This document shows, piece by piece, positions 34,501-46,182 of a DNA stretch of 64,000 nt. The notes below the pieces were generated by a model. It was not told the origin of the DNA, made no database searches, and worked only from the letters and a program-made list of their open reading frames with translations. A program made the position numbers and the translations under genes. The stretch is from Cephalotrichum gorgonifer (Eukaryota > Ascomycota > Sordariomycetes > Microascales > Microascaceae), in the NCBI GenBank assembly GCA_900312665.1, contig ONZQ02000004.1:2572693-2636692 (forward strand). The letters run 5' to 3'. Position 1 is the first letter of the stretch, and every line of letters begins with the position of its first letter.

Positions 34501-35623
34501 GAAAAGCCGTCTGCGAAGCTCGGCGTCTTCTAGGTCGGGGACGATGGTCCAGTGCGGCTCCTGATGAAGCCCAAGACTGACGGCCATCCGCATAGCCTCT
34601 CCGGTCATATACCACAGATTCGCTGAGTATGGCAGAAGAAGAGCATGTTGGATGAGCAGAACAAGGCACTGCAGCGCCTGGATAGACGCGTTTTGAATAA
34701 CGGCGACATGGTGCATGGCGTCTCTGTGGAGGGACTCGCTCAGGGCAGCAACCTTGGGAAAGTCGTGATTCTTGGATGTGAGACAGCTAATAGCCAACAC
34801 CATCGGAGCCACAAAACTAGTGAACCGCGTCTGGCTCGGGTCAGGATCCTGCTGGTCGCCGTAAAAACACTGGAAAGCCCTCGCCAGATCTGCCTCCACG
34901 AAACAGGGAAACCGCGGAAGGATGTCGTCCCTGTAATTAGCAAAAAGGCGGTTCGCAACCTGAAGGGGGATTTTCCGTGCGGAGACGCGAGAGAGCTGAG
35001 CGGTATACGCACGTCCAGCGGTTCTGGGTCGGACGTCATAGTACATTCCGCGCACGGGGATCTTCAACGGCGGCCTCTCTGAAGGATAGAACAACTTGTT
35101 CCAGTGCGGGAGTTTTTCTTCGCACCGGAGCATACTTGATGTCATGTAGCCAGTTATTGAGAAATGAGCAAGCTCCGAAAACTGATCATGCGTAGGGTCA
35201 GCCACAAGCTTAGTTTCCGCACCTCCGTTGTTAGTGTGTTGATCTGGGGCGGAGGTATGGATGAGTTCGAGTTCCGACAGCCTTTGCTCGAGGAATTGAA
35301 CAATGCTTGTACGATGTCAGGTTGCTGCTTTATGAAACCCCCAAGGCGTCCTCTCGCAATGGGTAAATACCTTCTCGGAATTTCAACGGATTCCTGCCTG
35401 TTGACCCCAGTGCAGTCCGCCCCGGCTGCAGCGCATCGCTGACATTTTGGGCTTCCCCGATCACACTACGCAGTATAAATATCAGACATCATTACATGTA
35501 ACGAGACTATGGGTGGCCATCTACCTTCTGCTTGAGCCGGTAGCATCTTGCACATGCTGGCGTAGACTGATGTCTCCTCGGCCGTTTTCTGGAACGTTCG
35601 GCCGTAGCGTGACTAGTATCCAT
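31519..35623 (-). CDS. Tandem double Zn2Cys6 transcription factor
   Basis: Eight exons on the minus strand: 35623-35525, 35465-35371, 35305-34484, 34427-33818, 33744-33181, 33135-32324, 32262-32202, 32154-31519; 1232 residues, all joins in phase. Unit 1: basic stretch, zinc cluster with Cys 24, 27, 34, 41, 44, 51 (split by intron 1 at the classic place), coiled coil, fungal-specific TF domain. Unit 2: zinc cluster with Cys 688, 691, 698, 705, 708, 715, coiled coil SSLVEKVKLL, and a second TF domain with SIAFGRPSLL. The C-terminus of unit 1 and the second cluster lie in the same exon and frame without a stop. Only MLAKRW, within unit 1, could start unit 2 separately. Target genes unknown. Two overlapping genes remain possible. 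Confidence 0.8.
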
Positions 35624-35913
35624 TACATCCCACGGGCACGGAGGTAGATGTTAGTCACGGCAGGTTTGATGAAGGCGCGTTGTGGTCGGTGTGTAAGTGT
35701 ATGTGTGAATGGGATGAGATATGTGAGAAAAGGGATGTGGATTGGTCGAGTTCCTAACTAGCGCGGAGCAACAGGAACTCTCTCTCTGTAGGCAACAGAC
35801 GGATAAGAGGCCCACGTGATCCCACATGGTGGAGGGGCGCATGTCTACGCTAGCTCGTAGGTACAATCCAAGCGCAACCGATGAAGTGTGGAGAAAATAT
35901 TGAGTCGGTCTAT

Positions 35914-36669
35914 CTATTGCTTCTGATATCTCCCGGATGCCCACTCTTCGAACGCCATACCCCCAGCCGACGCCGGCATCTTCACCATCAACGGCGCCTC
36001 AATATCCTCCTTCATGTGTGTCACTGCGGGCGTGAGCGTAATGCCTTCCTTCAACTTCTGGAATCCCGTGCGCTCATACAACGGCACGCCCTCAACCGTT
36101 GATTCCAGGTAAATCGGCAGCTTCAATTCCTCAGACATACCCAGTCCCCATTGTACTAACTTCTTTCCAACTCCCTTACCCTGGTAGTCGGGATGTACCG
36201 CGACCGTATGGCAATCTATCATCGCTCGTCAGCAGTCAACCCCCGGTGTCGAATATGTAGGTAGGGTGGTGCATGTACAAATATGGCTCTTCTCCCCAAT
36301 CCACTTCTCACGTTTTTCCCACAGCTGGCCAAGGAAAGCCTCCGCCCGCTCACGCTGCGCACCCTCAAGCCATCCAATCCACGGCTTCGCGCGCTCTTCG
36401 GTGGTTCGCTCGCGCCAGTACACCTGCCATGTTGCCATCCCAGCAATGCGGCCTGTCTCCAGGTCGACACATTTAAAGGTATGTTCCATAGTCAGACCCT
36501 TCCAGTACCCCAGTGTGCCTTCCGCATGCGCCTTGCGGAAGGCTTCATCGTCGATGTTGGTGTCGGGGTAGAGTAGGTCAACGATCAGCTGGCCTTTGAA
36601 GGAGGCGAACCAGACATCGTAGATGGCGCGGATATCCGGCAGAGCGGCGGGGAGAACTATAAAAGACAT
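35914..36669 (-). CDS. GNAT N-acetyltransferase
   Basis: Two exons on the minus strand: 36669-36279 and 36215-35914; 230 residues. Donor GTACAT and acceptor ATAG keep phase. The N-terminal part has the first GNAT helices and a strand (GRIAGMATWQVY). The second exon carries motif A, TVAVHPDYQGKGVGKKL, with the Q-x-x-G-x-G acetyl-CoA pyrophosphate loop, followed by motif B (IYLESTVEGVPLYERTGF). This puts the join beyond doubt. It would transfer acetyl from acetyl-CoA to a small amine or a protein amine; the acceptor cannot be inferred. No signal peptide. It ends 290 bases from the start of the double transcription factor on the same strand. Confidence 0.88.
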
Positions 36670-38566
36670 GTTGTTTATCCCTTAACGGTGAAGTAGTTAG
36701 TTAGGAGGCCTTGGAAATGGAGAAGACAGCGGGGGTTGAGAGAAGATCCCATTGCAGGGGCAATGATGGTTAATAATTACTATTACGAGCGCCGGGCTCG
36801 CTCTCTCGTTGCATCAGTGTTGATCCATTTCCCTTACGGATCGACAATGACACTGTAGTATGGAAACGGGGGTCTAACCCTGTCGAGCACTAAGTGCCGA
36901 CCATCAAGGTGGAGAATACGACAGCAGTGAAGCCCATAGCATTGGTTCGGTCATCGTCTGAGATGATCGCGTCTACCTCCCGTAAATTAAACGCAGACTA
37001 GTCCATCTGATAAAAAAAAAACCTCCTTTCCTCTCCCCTAACCACACACACGAAATTAGGTGCGCCCAGTGGCTTCTTAACGACGAGGAAGTAATATTTA
37101 CTGAAGCCTATTCTGTCAGTCTTCAGCGTTGTAATAAACCAAAGACAACGATAACTTAAGAGTCAGAAGCGTGTCACACCTAGCGCGGCCGTATATATAC
37201 TTACAAGGAGCATGGTACCACGGACGTAATCTGGCTAACCCATCTTCTTGGATCTGGAGCAGATGGGAGACCAAGCCATTGCCACTGAACGACATCCGGA
37301 CGAAGATGCCGCAGCTACGAGGCCGCTCACTTGCTCTTCTAGCCAAGAATTTGAGAAAACAGGTGTCAAGGCGGAAGCTAAAGTTGCCCTGAAAGAGACT
37401 TCCAATGTTCGCGGGCAAAAGGGAATCTTTCACTCCCGTCCATTCTCTCAAAGTCTGCCCAGATACCCCATTTATTTTCAACTCTTACTCCAAACGCAGG
37501 GGGGGGAGAATAATCCCGCAATGTAAGGGAGGAATTATGCATATCAGAGAACAAGGAAAGATGTGATAGCATCCTGGCCCACTTCGGCGCATATATAAGG
37601 GGTCAACACACAATGTGATCCGAGATCGGGCGCCGTCGGTAACCATTCATCTCCCCGTTACCCTCCTGCCAAGGAGATCGGCCGTGGGGCTCATCTCTAA
37701 AAAGCCACTCATCTATCCATGTCACGATGTATGTCTCCACAAGGCAATCCCCTCATTGCGAAAAGGAGTAAAAGTGGCCGGGTCTATTTCCTATCCGTCT
37801 CACTACCGGCGTCACTGATCGGCAACAGATCTGGCTGCATCAGGCCTTATGCGTTAGTTCCAGAGATAATCGGTCTTGGCATTCTCCTCTTCGTAATCTA
37901 AGGATACCCTGACATGGGCAGAGACAGAAGGGACTTGGGTGACTCGTAGTTCAACTAGATATGAAAATAGCGGGAATAGAGAATAGTCGTCGTCGTCAAC
38001 ATCCCGACACCAAATCAGGGAGTGGTATCTGCTCAACCTGAACACCACTTTCCGCCAGGTTAAAATCTTCGGTGCCAACAGGATTAATGCCCTCATGCAG
38101 ACACACCAAATTGTGGACCCTGTGGAGTCCACCGCGCGTCTCTTTCATGATCCTATCTATTTGACCCCAAGGAGTTAGATCGTGCATCCTCGCCGGTGCA
38201 TACTACTCTCGCGCCAGCGACTGCATCTTCGTCTCCATCTTGATGTTAATAACCTTTTGGGTGAACCCAAACTCGAAACCCCACACCACCATTCCAACCT
38301 ACCTTAGGCAATCTTGATTTCTGTTATCGATCCAGCTTTACATAACTATCCATATCCTAGTCCGTCAACCCCCCAATGGGAGTCGTTCCAGTAGCCCTTC
38401 AGATCGCGTGCAGGAGGATACATGTACCCATGACAAGAGTCAGTCTATCGCGAGTATGGATATGGTGATGGTCGACAGCTGGAATCAATCATAGTATACC
38501 AAATATAGTGCCATAACTAAAGTATGAAAATATGGATCAACTTCCATTCAAGCAGTCTCTACATGG
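36670..38566. other. Long intergenic region
   Basis: About 1.9 kb without a supportable gene. Short frames on both strands lack family resemblance or splice continuation. Includes an A9 run near 37012 and a TATA-like tatataagg near 37592, neither tied to a gene I can place. Confidence 0.45.
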
Positions 38567-40672
38567 TTATACTAAAGCCAAGAAGCCCGCAGGGTACCCA
38601 CCTGGCGCCGCTCTTGCCAGGATCACCACGATGGACTTGTCTCTCGCCACAGGAACTCGTGTCTTCTCCCGCTCGCTCCTCTCCGGTGGCCCGGATGTAT
38701 GGGCCCATGCTTCAAAATGATAAACGCCCTCCGTGTCATCACCTCCAGAAACCTGGGTGCAAATAATTTGCTCGCGAGGTACCTCCTCGGCATTCACAGT
38801 AATCTTCAATGTCGGTTCCCCGCTACCTATTCCGCTGCCCCGCGACGCGTCCATCGTCACCAATCCCTCCATCTCGACTCGGAAAGGGCCACGGTCACTA
38901 CTCGGTAAACCGACGCAACTCTTTACATCCAAGAAAGGCCGCTTCGCCCGTGCCTCCCCTGCCACCGGTACACGTAGCTCGACTAAGTCTGAGGGTAATT
39001 CCGGGGTATGAGCTGGCGCATTCCGCAGGCGCGTCTTCTTCTCGAATGCATTTGCCCACCCCAAAAGCCTTTCATCCTCGTAGGCTCGACCAGCAAACGT
39101 GAGCCCCACCGGCATCTTCTTATCCCTTAATGATCCCATAGGCACCGTCACCGAAGGAATACCCAGGTGGCGAAGAGCTCTGTTACCATTGCTGTAGAAG
39201 ACGCCATTCTTCCACGCATGCGCTGCGGAATCGGGATTGACGTCAGAGTCCTCCGCCGCAACGTCCCCCTGCGAAGGAAACACGAACAAATCACATTGAT
39301 ATTGCTCGAGGTAGCCGTCTACAAGCCTCTTCCTGAGATTCTCGAGAGCTTCGAGAGCCGACCCTAGATGTTGAGTTTCGTAGATGGTGGATTCCCGGGC
39401 ATATTGCGCAAGCTTCCCCCAGTGTATAGCGTTTGCAGGTGGCAGATGGGCGAGCTCGGCTTCCGTGCGCATGCTGTGTGGGAATATTTCAAACTCATCC
39501 ACAGCGGAGAGACCTGGGAAGTTCGGGTCGGCGTTGGAGCGCAGGAATCCCTCCCACCCGTGGGCGACCAGGGGCCCTCTCTCATACCAGGACCAATTGT
39601 CCGGAAGACGGGTCACCCCCTCCGGTAGGAGGTCGGGGTTTTCGTAGGCGGTTACTGCGGGAAAATCGGGCACCTCTACTACCTCCGCACCCAGGGCCTC
39701 GAGCTCACCTCTCGCCGCTCTCCATAGCTCCTGAACCCCTTCACTGGTGAAGACAGGAGTACTGTTCTCGGGTGCGGTCCCCCCGATGTACATACTCGGG
39801 ACAGCAATCCGAACACCAGCTAGTGACGTCGACGTGGCGATCTTCGAAAAGATCTCGGAGCGGCTAGAGCCCTTCCAAGGGCTCGTGAGATCCACGAATG
39901 GCTGATCGCGCCAAAAGTCGCCGTTTGTAGACGGATCTTCGGCAGTGATAACCTCTAGGACCTTCAACATGTCGTCCATCGTCCTCGTGTGCGGCACAAC
40001 AACGTCGCAGGTGGGATAGAGAGGCCAGTTTCCCCTAATCGAGATCCAGCCCCTGGAAGGCGTGTAGGCGACAAGAGCGTTATTGGAAGCAGGCGATCGT
40101 CCCGAGGAAACCGTCTCCTCCCCCATCCCAAAGGCCGCCATGGAAGCAGCTGTGGAGACGGCTGAGCCGTTGGAGGAGCCAGACGACCAGGCAGCAGCGA
40201 GGTAGTTGGGGTTGTAGGGGCTCTCTGCTCGGCCGTACACACCCCTCTGCATCCCCCCATAGGCCATTGGCGGCATGTTGGTCCGTCCGATCAGGACACC
40301 TCCTTCGGACCTAATAGCGGCGACAGTGAAGGCGTCCTCGTTGGCGATTAGGTCCTTGAACGCAGGCGATCCGCTTGCCACCGACATGCCCTTGACTTTA
40401 TAACTGTCCTTCACTGTGTAGGGGATACCTTCTAGCCTCCCAACAGTACCACCCGAAGCCCGGCGGTCATCGGACTCGACAGCCTCTGCAAAGACACTGC
40501 TGTTCAAGACGGGGATGGAGTTCAGTGACAGGCCTCTGCAGTCGTATCGGGAGATGCGATGGAGATATGTAGCGGCAAGCTCGACACTCGTGAGGGCACC
40601 CGAGGAAAGGGCGGCTTGGATGTCGTCGATCGATGCTTCGACAATGTTGAGATGATCCATTTTAGTTATCAT
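38567..40672 (-). CDS. Amidase-signature family enzyme
   Basis: Intronless, 701 residues; either ATG at 40672 or at 40660 (MDHLNIVEA) could be used. The amidase-signature triad is visible: Lys in PYTVKDSYKV, cis-Ser in GSSNGSAVS, and nucleophilic Ser in ETVSSGRSPA. The usual TGGS is TVSS here, so one of the flanking glycines is replaced, but the nucleophile remains. The first about 560 residues form the catalytic core. The remaining about 140 residues, beginning near VELRVPVAGEA, are an extra C-terminal domain. The reaction is hydrolysis of a carboxamide (R-CONH2 to acid and ammonia) or a related transfer. No signal peptide. Divergent from the HRI1-like gene, with no obvious functional link. 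Confidence 0.92.
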   Translation of the reverse strand: MITKMDHLNIVEASIDDIQAALSSGALTSVELAATYLHRISRYDCRGLSLNSIPVLNSSVFAEAVESDDRRASGGTVGRLEGIPYTVKDSYKVKGMSVASGSPAFKDLIANEDAFTVAAIRSEGGVLIGRTNMPPMAYGGMQRGVYGRAESPYNPNYLAAAWSSGSSNGSAVSTAASMAAFGMGEETVSSGRSPASNNALVAYTPSRGWISIRGNWPLYPTCDVVVPHTRTMDDMLKVLEVITAEDPSTNGDFWRDQPFVDLTSPWKGSSRSEIFSKIATSTSLAGVRIAVPSMYIGGTAPENSTPVFTSEGVQELWRAARGELEALGAEVVEVPDFPAVTAYENPDLLPEGVTRLPDNWSWYERGPLVAHGWEGFLRSNADPNFPGLSAVDEFEIFPHSMRTEAELAHLPPANAIHWGKLAQYARESTIYETQHLGSALEALENLRKRLVDGYLEQYQCDLFVFPSQGDVAAEDSDVNPDSAAHAWKNGVFYSNGNRALRHLGIPSVTVPMGSLRDKKMPVGLTFAGRAYEDERLLGWANAFEKKTRLRNAPAHTPELPSDLVELRVPVAGEARAKRPFLDVKSCVGLPSSDRGPFRVEMEGLVTMDASRGSGIGSGEPTLKITVNAEEVPREQIICTQVSGGDDTEGVYHFEAWAHTSGPPERSEREKTRVPVARDKSIVVILARAAPGGYPAGFLALV

Positions 40673-41133
40673 AGAGTTGGGGGCTTTTAGAAAAAGTCGG
40701 TTTGGGTGTAAATTAGAGAGGATCTGGGAACCCTGTCAGCTTATCTATCTACATTGAGAGGCCAGGCATGAGCAAGGGCCCGTGACACCCCCAATACCAG
40801 ACTCCCCGCACCTCCAATTGCGCGATTGCAGACGATATCGGAGATATGTGGATTATACGACAGGATAAAATGTCACCTGGCGCTATTGCGGATCCAGGAA
40901 AAGGAGTCCACTTAGCTAACTGATACGTAATCCCTCGAATCTGATAGACGCGGGAATGGGACCCAATCAGAACTTCCCAACACGTATTAGTCTTGCATTC
41001 ATATCCTCGTGTTGGGCTTATATCAAGGTCCTCTTATTAGTTCCAAATCCATACCCTCTCTGACGGACACCAACACACCAGAAAGTTCCAGTCATTGTTT
41101 CTTAGACAGCCGACCATCACCGTTCTACCCATC
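40673..41133. promoter_or_regulatory. Divergent promoter region
   Basis: 461 bases between the amidase and HRI1-like starts; holds both promoters. A GATA-type motif is common here but not distinctive. Confidence 0.4.
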
Positions 41134-41866
41134 ATGCCGTCTCAAGCCGTTCAACGCATCAGCGTCCGCTGGCTACCTGAGCCCGCCTACGAGGACACCA
41201 CCACAATCGCCCTCAACGTCTCAGGTCACTTCATCGACCTCCGAGTAGCCAAAAGCGATTCGAGCATCCAATGGAGCCGCGCGGGTGAAAGAATCCTCCT
41301 CAAAGAAGAACCGCGTACGTGGAGAACGAACGTGTTCCTGCATTTGCTGGTAGGAAATCCGACCCTTACTGACGCTTAAGATTATAGCCACCTTCCGATG
41401 GACTCACATTATTGATTCCCTGAACCTTACCATCCCCGACGAGGCTTACTTCGAGAAGCTCCCCAATGGAGACGACCTTGAAATCGGAACCACACCTTGC
41501 CCCTTCAAGGATGGAGCCCTTACCGACTACGAGGAGGTATGGAGGGACATTACCGTAAAGAGTTCAGCCGAGGAGCTGTCGTGGATTCTCCAGAGTGATG
41601 ACGGAAGCGCCTTTATTGGAAAGGTTGGCACCATCTACCTGGCTATACGAAAGGTCGGTGATGGAGGATTCGCCGCACGCCGAGAGGACCGTGATACTTC
41701 GGGCAGCGACTGGAACGTTTCGTATGAATCCGGTAGCGTGGGTAGCTTACCTGGAGCAAGGGAGGCCATCGAATGTCTAGAAACCGGGGATCAAAAGTGG
41801 GCCGAGGGACAGGAGGTAGAGATTAGAGGAGTGACGTATGCATTCAGGGGCGTTAGCACAGATTGA
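41134..41866 (+). CDS. HRI1-family protein
   Basis: Two exons: 41134-41314 and 41388-41866; 219 residues; GTACGT donor, phase kept. The sequence begins ISVRWLPEPAYEDTTTIALN, then GHFIDLRV, FRWTHIIDS, LEIGTTPCPFKDGALTDYEE followed by VWRD, and AIRKVGDGGFAARRE. That is the strand order of the HRI1 beta-barrel family; in yeast Hri1 interacts with the kinase Hrr25 and with Sec72, and no enzymatic activity is known. No signal peptide, so cytosolic. The assignment is by motif memory; a domain search would confirm it. Confidence 0.75.
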
Positions 41867-42455
41867 AACATCATTCAAGAGCAAATATAAGAGCTGGTGC
41901 ATGATACAGAGTCAATACTTGCAATACAGAGGACCTCCGATCGGCTCCGCGTAATCAACTGAACATCATGACCAATAGTGTTTAAACCAGGCGCGGTCCG
42001 TTCGCTACGCATTGCCCAATCTTTTAACAAAATCCACTAGGGTAGATTTCTGCAAGACTAATTCGCGGGGAAGATGGATGGCGCAGATCCCGACCCCGCC
42101 CACATTCCAATGATCAGTGATAGTGGCTGGTCTCCAGTGGCGCGGAAATCCGCGCAGGACGGGATTCTGCGCATTGCGGGGCCCCGCTGATATCGTCAGC
42201 TCCTCGAGACCTCGAGATAAGGCCCACCTTCTATATCACCGGACCAAGGGTCTAGCTTGTCTAGCGTGGTAGTTATCTAGGTAGCGTGGATATGGACCTC
42301 CTTTTCAAACTACATGAGTGTAAAGGAGCCCTTTATAAATATATCGAGGTGCGCCGCACACACATACACACATGCACACATACGCACGCGCAAACACCTA
42401 CACGAACACATCCCAGTCAACTAGGAAGCCAGGCCTCCGAAACCTGAGTTACATC
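41867..42455. other. Intergenic with CA-rich 5' leader
   Basis: 589 bases upstream of the amino-acid transporter ATG. Near its right end, 42357-42400, lies an imperfect CA-rich microsatellite, probably in the 5' untranslated leader. A TATA-like tttataaatata lies just before it at about 42331-42344. Confidence 0.5.
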
Positions 42456-44491
42456 ATGGCATTGCATAGGGAAGAGTCTCTCTCTGCGTGTCCCCCATCC
42501 GAGAAGACGACCGCAGCAGAGGGTCCGAATTGCATCACGGATGTTAGCTCGATTCCCTCCAAGCCCGATGCTGTCGGGTCCGATGACACTGGCGAAGTCT
42601 TCCAAGAAGCCGAATACCGCGCCCTCGGATGGTGCGTCCGCCTTCCTCCCCATTGAACCCCGGGGCATGAGATACTGATGAAAACCGCGTCTTGGATACA
42701 GGGTCCGCACCACAGTCATCCTCCTGAAGCTATGCTTCGCCACCGGCGTCCTAGCCATCCCCTCGGCCTTCAGCATCGTCGGTTACGGGCCTGGTATCAT
42801 ACTACTCGTATCGTGGGGTGCATTAACAACTTGTAGGTCTCAGCTTCTCCGCAGCAGTCCCTCCCGGAAAGAGGAGAATACGATAGCTAACATAGGGCCC
42901 GGTCTAGACTATACCTACGTCATGTACGCTTTCCGAATGCGGAACCCCGGTGTCCATAACATAGCGGACGCAGCCGCAGTTCTTGGTGGCCCCATTGCCC
43001 GGGAGGTCGCGGGTGCCCTCTTCCTCCTGACCTGGGTGTGAGTGTTACACAAGTGCCATTCCGAAAGAAATCACGAAAAAGCAACGCAGTGACTAAAGGA
43101 AAGGCAATCTGCACAGGTTGGCTTCTGGATCGGGCTTCATAGGGCTCGCCCAAGGCTTCAATGCCCTATCCAGTAAGAAGGTCTGCATGGTGATCTGGAC
43201 GCTCGTTGCCGCCGTATGCACCGCCTTGATCGCGAGCATACGGACCCTTGGAAGACTAGCTATTCTTACCTGGATCGGCTTCGGGTCCATCTTCATTGCC
43301 GTCTTCATTGTTGTGTATGTCGTCACTCGCTGCCTATGACTACTTGTCGAATATTCTATTAATACCTTGCTCTACATAGTGTTGGTGTCACCCAAGTTGA
43401 TCGGCCCGCCGCTGCCCCCCAGGAAGGACCCCTCGATATGGAGGTCCTGGCTGTTGGGCACCCAGGTTTTGTGCCCGGCCTAGTATCGGCCATCAATCTG
43501 TTTGGTAAGAATCTGACCAATCTCCCAAAGTCTAAGGAAAGTTTACGCTAATTCGTTAACCGCAGCCGGCTTTGGCTCTACACCTACCTTCATGCCTGTC
43601 ATTGCCGAAATGAAAACCCCGAGACTATTCTCGAAGTCCCTGTTCGTATCACAGGCGTTCCTGGCTGCTTGTTACGTCTCCTTCGGCGTAGTAGTTTACT
43701 TGTAAGTTTGTCACTAAGTTTGAAAGTAGGGGTTTTGAAGTCTCAGCAGCGAACTGATTCATCATCAAGATACTGCGGACAATATGTTGCAAGCCCATCA
43801 ATCGGAAGTGCAGGTGGCCTTTTAGAGAAGATTGCGTATGGAATCTCTATCCCGGGTTTCATCATGACGTCTACCTTGTGGGTTCATCTCGCGGCCAAAT
43901 TCGTAAGCCACCCGACCTCTAGCTGTCTGACTACGTCGCTAATTCCGAGCTCAGTTGCTGGTCCGCATCCTACGGGATTCCGTGCATCTACAAGATCACA
44001 GCTTCACGCATTGGGTGACCTGGCTGTGAGTGTTAGCCCCACAATTATTCTAAACATTGGAGAAGTGATATTGATATATGATACTACTACTCCGTAGTGG
44101 TTCGACAATCGGTATCAGCGCCTTGGCATTCCTAGTCGCTGGGGCGGTCCCCTTCTTCAGCTATCTAATCGGCCTCATCGGCTCACTCTGCTGTGCGCCT
44201 ACCTGTGTACGTCAAACTATAGACCTTTCCGCCACCTCCTCCCCACATAAAAGAACACGGAACGGTTCTAACAAGAACTTCCATATCTAGTTGATTATTC
44301 CGGCCTGGATGGGGCTTTGCATGGACTGGGCCAGTCGAGGCACCAGCAAGGCCAAGATGACCGCGTGCTGTGTGCACATCTTCACTCTGGCTCTCGGGCT
44401 GTTTATTACTGTTTCTGGTACCTATACTACCATCCAGAGTATCGTCGATGCTTACAAGGAGGGTGATGTCGGGAGGCCTTTCAGTTGTTAA
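42456..44491 (+). CDS. AAAP-family amino acid transporter
   Basis: Ten exons: 42456-42631, 42702-42832, 42896-43037, 43117-43314, 43380-43504, 43566-43701, 43770-43902, 43955-44025, 44098-44206, 44291-44491; 473 residues. All nine introns are GT-AG and keep phase. The start is the ATG of MALHREESL. After a hydrophilic N-terminus of about 55 residues come about 11 membrane segments, beginning with the family-typical KLCFATGVLAIPSAFSIVGY. FGSTPTFMPVIAEMKTPRLF is the loop and helix typical of Aa_trans proteins. It would move neutral or aromatic amino acids across the plasma or vacuolar membrane. Substrate and membrane are not readable from sequence. Confidence 0.92.
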
Positions 44492-45218
44492 AAGTATCCT
44501 AGTTGAGGATATTCGGCTTTAATAGCAAATATGTCACACTATAGCCTCGTATCGATATATCATGCCATTTTACATCCAAAGATTTAAACTAGCATGTGTT
44601 TGCTCACCACGCCGGCTCAAGAGGTATATGTATACTCCATAATAATACCCGCCAACTAAGATGGTCGGAAGCCTGGGCTCTTAACTTCGGTTACCCGGGG
44701 AAATAATATCGCCGGATGACATTTCCCTGGCCTGCGGATCTTCACACCGGCATACATATGTTGCGTCCCCTGGCCAGAGACGCTCGCGTATGGTCAAAAT
44801 ATCGCGGTCCGATTGGATCCAGACCAGTCTGTTGCCCGACGTTGCAGCTGGGCCCGATCGAAAGGCGGTAAATATAGGTCCTGTTGCTACAGCTATTGGC
44901 CAGCATTCTGCCACCACGCAGCCAAGCCAAGTGCCAACCTCACAGGCAAGAAAATACGAGACGCCACGAAGGCTAGCGCATACTTGGCATCTGACGCACG
45001 GATATCCCTGTCCTGTATGTCCTGTAGGCTGGCCCGTATTGTCATCTGGAAGCATCGCACCCTTGCTCAGGCCATAAGCAAGGTCCGTCCGCTTAGAGTC
45101 TCGGTCAACCTCACGTATAATATGAAATCTGATGTTCCCGCCGCAAGACTATAATCTCCGCCACCACTTCCCACAGACCACATAAGATATCATCACAGCT
45201 ATTCCCAGTATCATAGCA
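44492..45218. other. Intergenic
   Basis: 727 bases between the transporter stop and the small secreted-protein gene. Short frames on both strands overlap each other and have no family resemblance. Confidence 0.45.
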
Positions 45219-45717
45219 ATGCAGCTCGCCCTACTCACCTCCGCCCTCTACGCCGCCGTCGGCGTCGCCCAGCCTGGCGAGCCGTGGACTGGCCCCATCG
45301 TCGTCGTCTACGGTACTGACATTTACGATACCGCCCACCAATTCCGCGTGCCCGACAACGGTCCCGCCCTCCCTGTGTGTAAGTCAACAGCGACCCCGTG
45401 AGCTCATCTCACTCTCTCCCTGCCTATCCTGCCCGTGTGACCATTCTAACCCCAGTAAAAAGTCCGTCTTGCTATGATAAAGTCGGCCTACATTGAGTCT
45501 CCCGCCGGCGCATCGTGTACCATAACGGGCCGCGAAAGTGTCTGGGAATTGGTCGAAGGGGTAAGTTTCTCAACCGTCCTCAGATGGGGGAGGGAGGGCG
45601 GTCGAAGACGGAGTTGGGTGCGCAATACTAACTGGAACCGAATAAAAATAGACCGACCTCATCATCGACCCCCCAGAGCACTTCACCAGCATCTCATGTC
45701 GGTCGGCGGAGGAGTAA
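45219..45717 (+). CDS. Small secreted protein, unknown function
   Basis: Three exons: 45219-45378, 45463-45560, 45652-45717; 107 residues. Donors GTAAGT (twice); the first acceptor is AAG rather than CAG or TAG, chosen because it alone keeps phase and avoids stops. A clear signal peptide (MQLALLTSALYAAVGVAQ) is followed by a beta-rich mature chain with two cysteines, one in PAGASCTITG and one in TSISCRS near the C-terminus, likely one disulphide. The small size, secretion signal and paired cysteines fit an effector-like or cell-wall-associated protein. I recognise no family. Confidence 0.65.
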
Positions 45718-46182
45718 AACATCCCGCCGTGGAGAAGGGAAACGGCACCGGACGGACGAGAAAGGGGAGGCGAGTGACAAGGAGGTGAGCCAATACTGTG
45801 GGATGGGATACTAGGAAATGCGTCCTAGTGCCTTAGATTCACTCGCTGGAAATGTTACGGGGGTGTGGCGAGCTAGGGTATTGATTACGATCATGAGAAG
45901 TGATAAATTATACCCTTCCTTTCGCTTTAGAATTCCTTCGTTTGGGCGGTCACAAAGCTGAGCACATAGTCACTTACGAGGGATATTTGCGGATCGTACC
46001 GAGGATTCTCTTGCAGGCTCTTCTCTAAAAGGCCCATATGAACTGGCGCCTAACGCCACTCTAGGAACGAATCCCGCAGAAGACCTGGTGTAAACGATTT
46101 TGGATATTCCTTCCAGTGATACTGTGATGGTGGGGCATACTTACTTCACTCGCACTCAACCTCGACGATGTATAGTATAAAC
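45718..46182. other. Intergenic
   Basis: 465 bases with no gene seen, between the small secreted protein and the decayed gene. Confidence 0.45.

Noticed and set aside
36983..37620. Possible gene in the 37 kb gap
   Set aside because: Frames on both strands of about 90-120 codons overlap; none has an ATG context, domain or introns that extend it.
42357..42400. CA-rich repeat as a CRISPR-like or functional array
   Set aside because: Simple microsatellite in a probable 5' leader; no spacers or unit structure, and CRISPR is not expected in a fungus.
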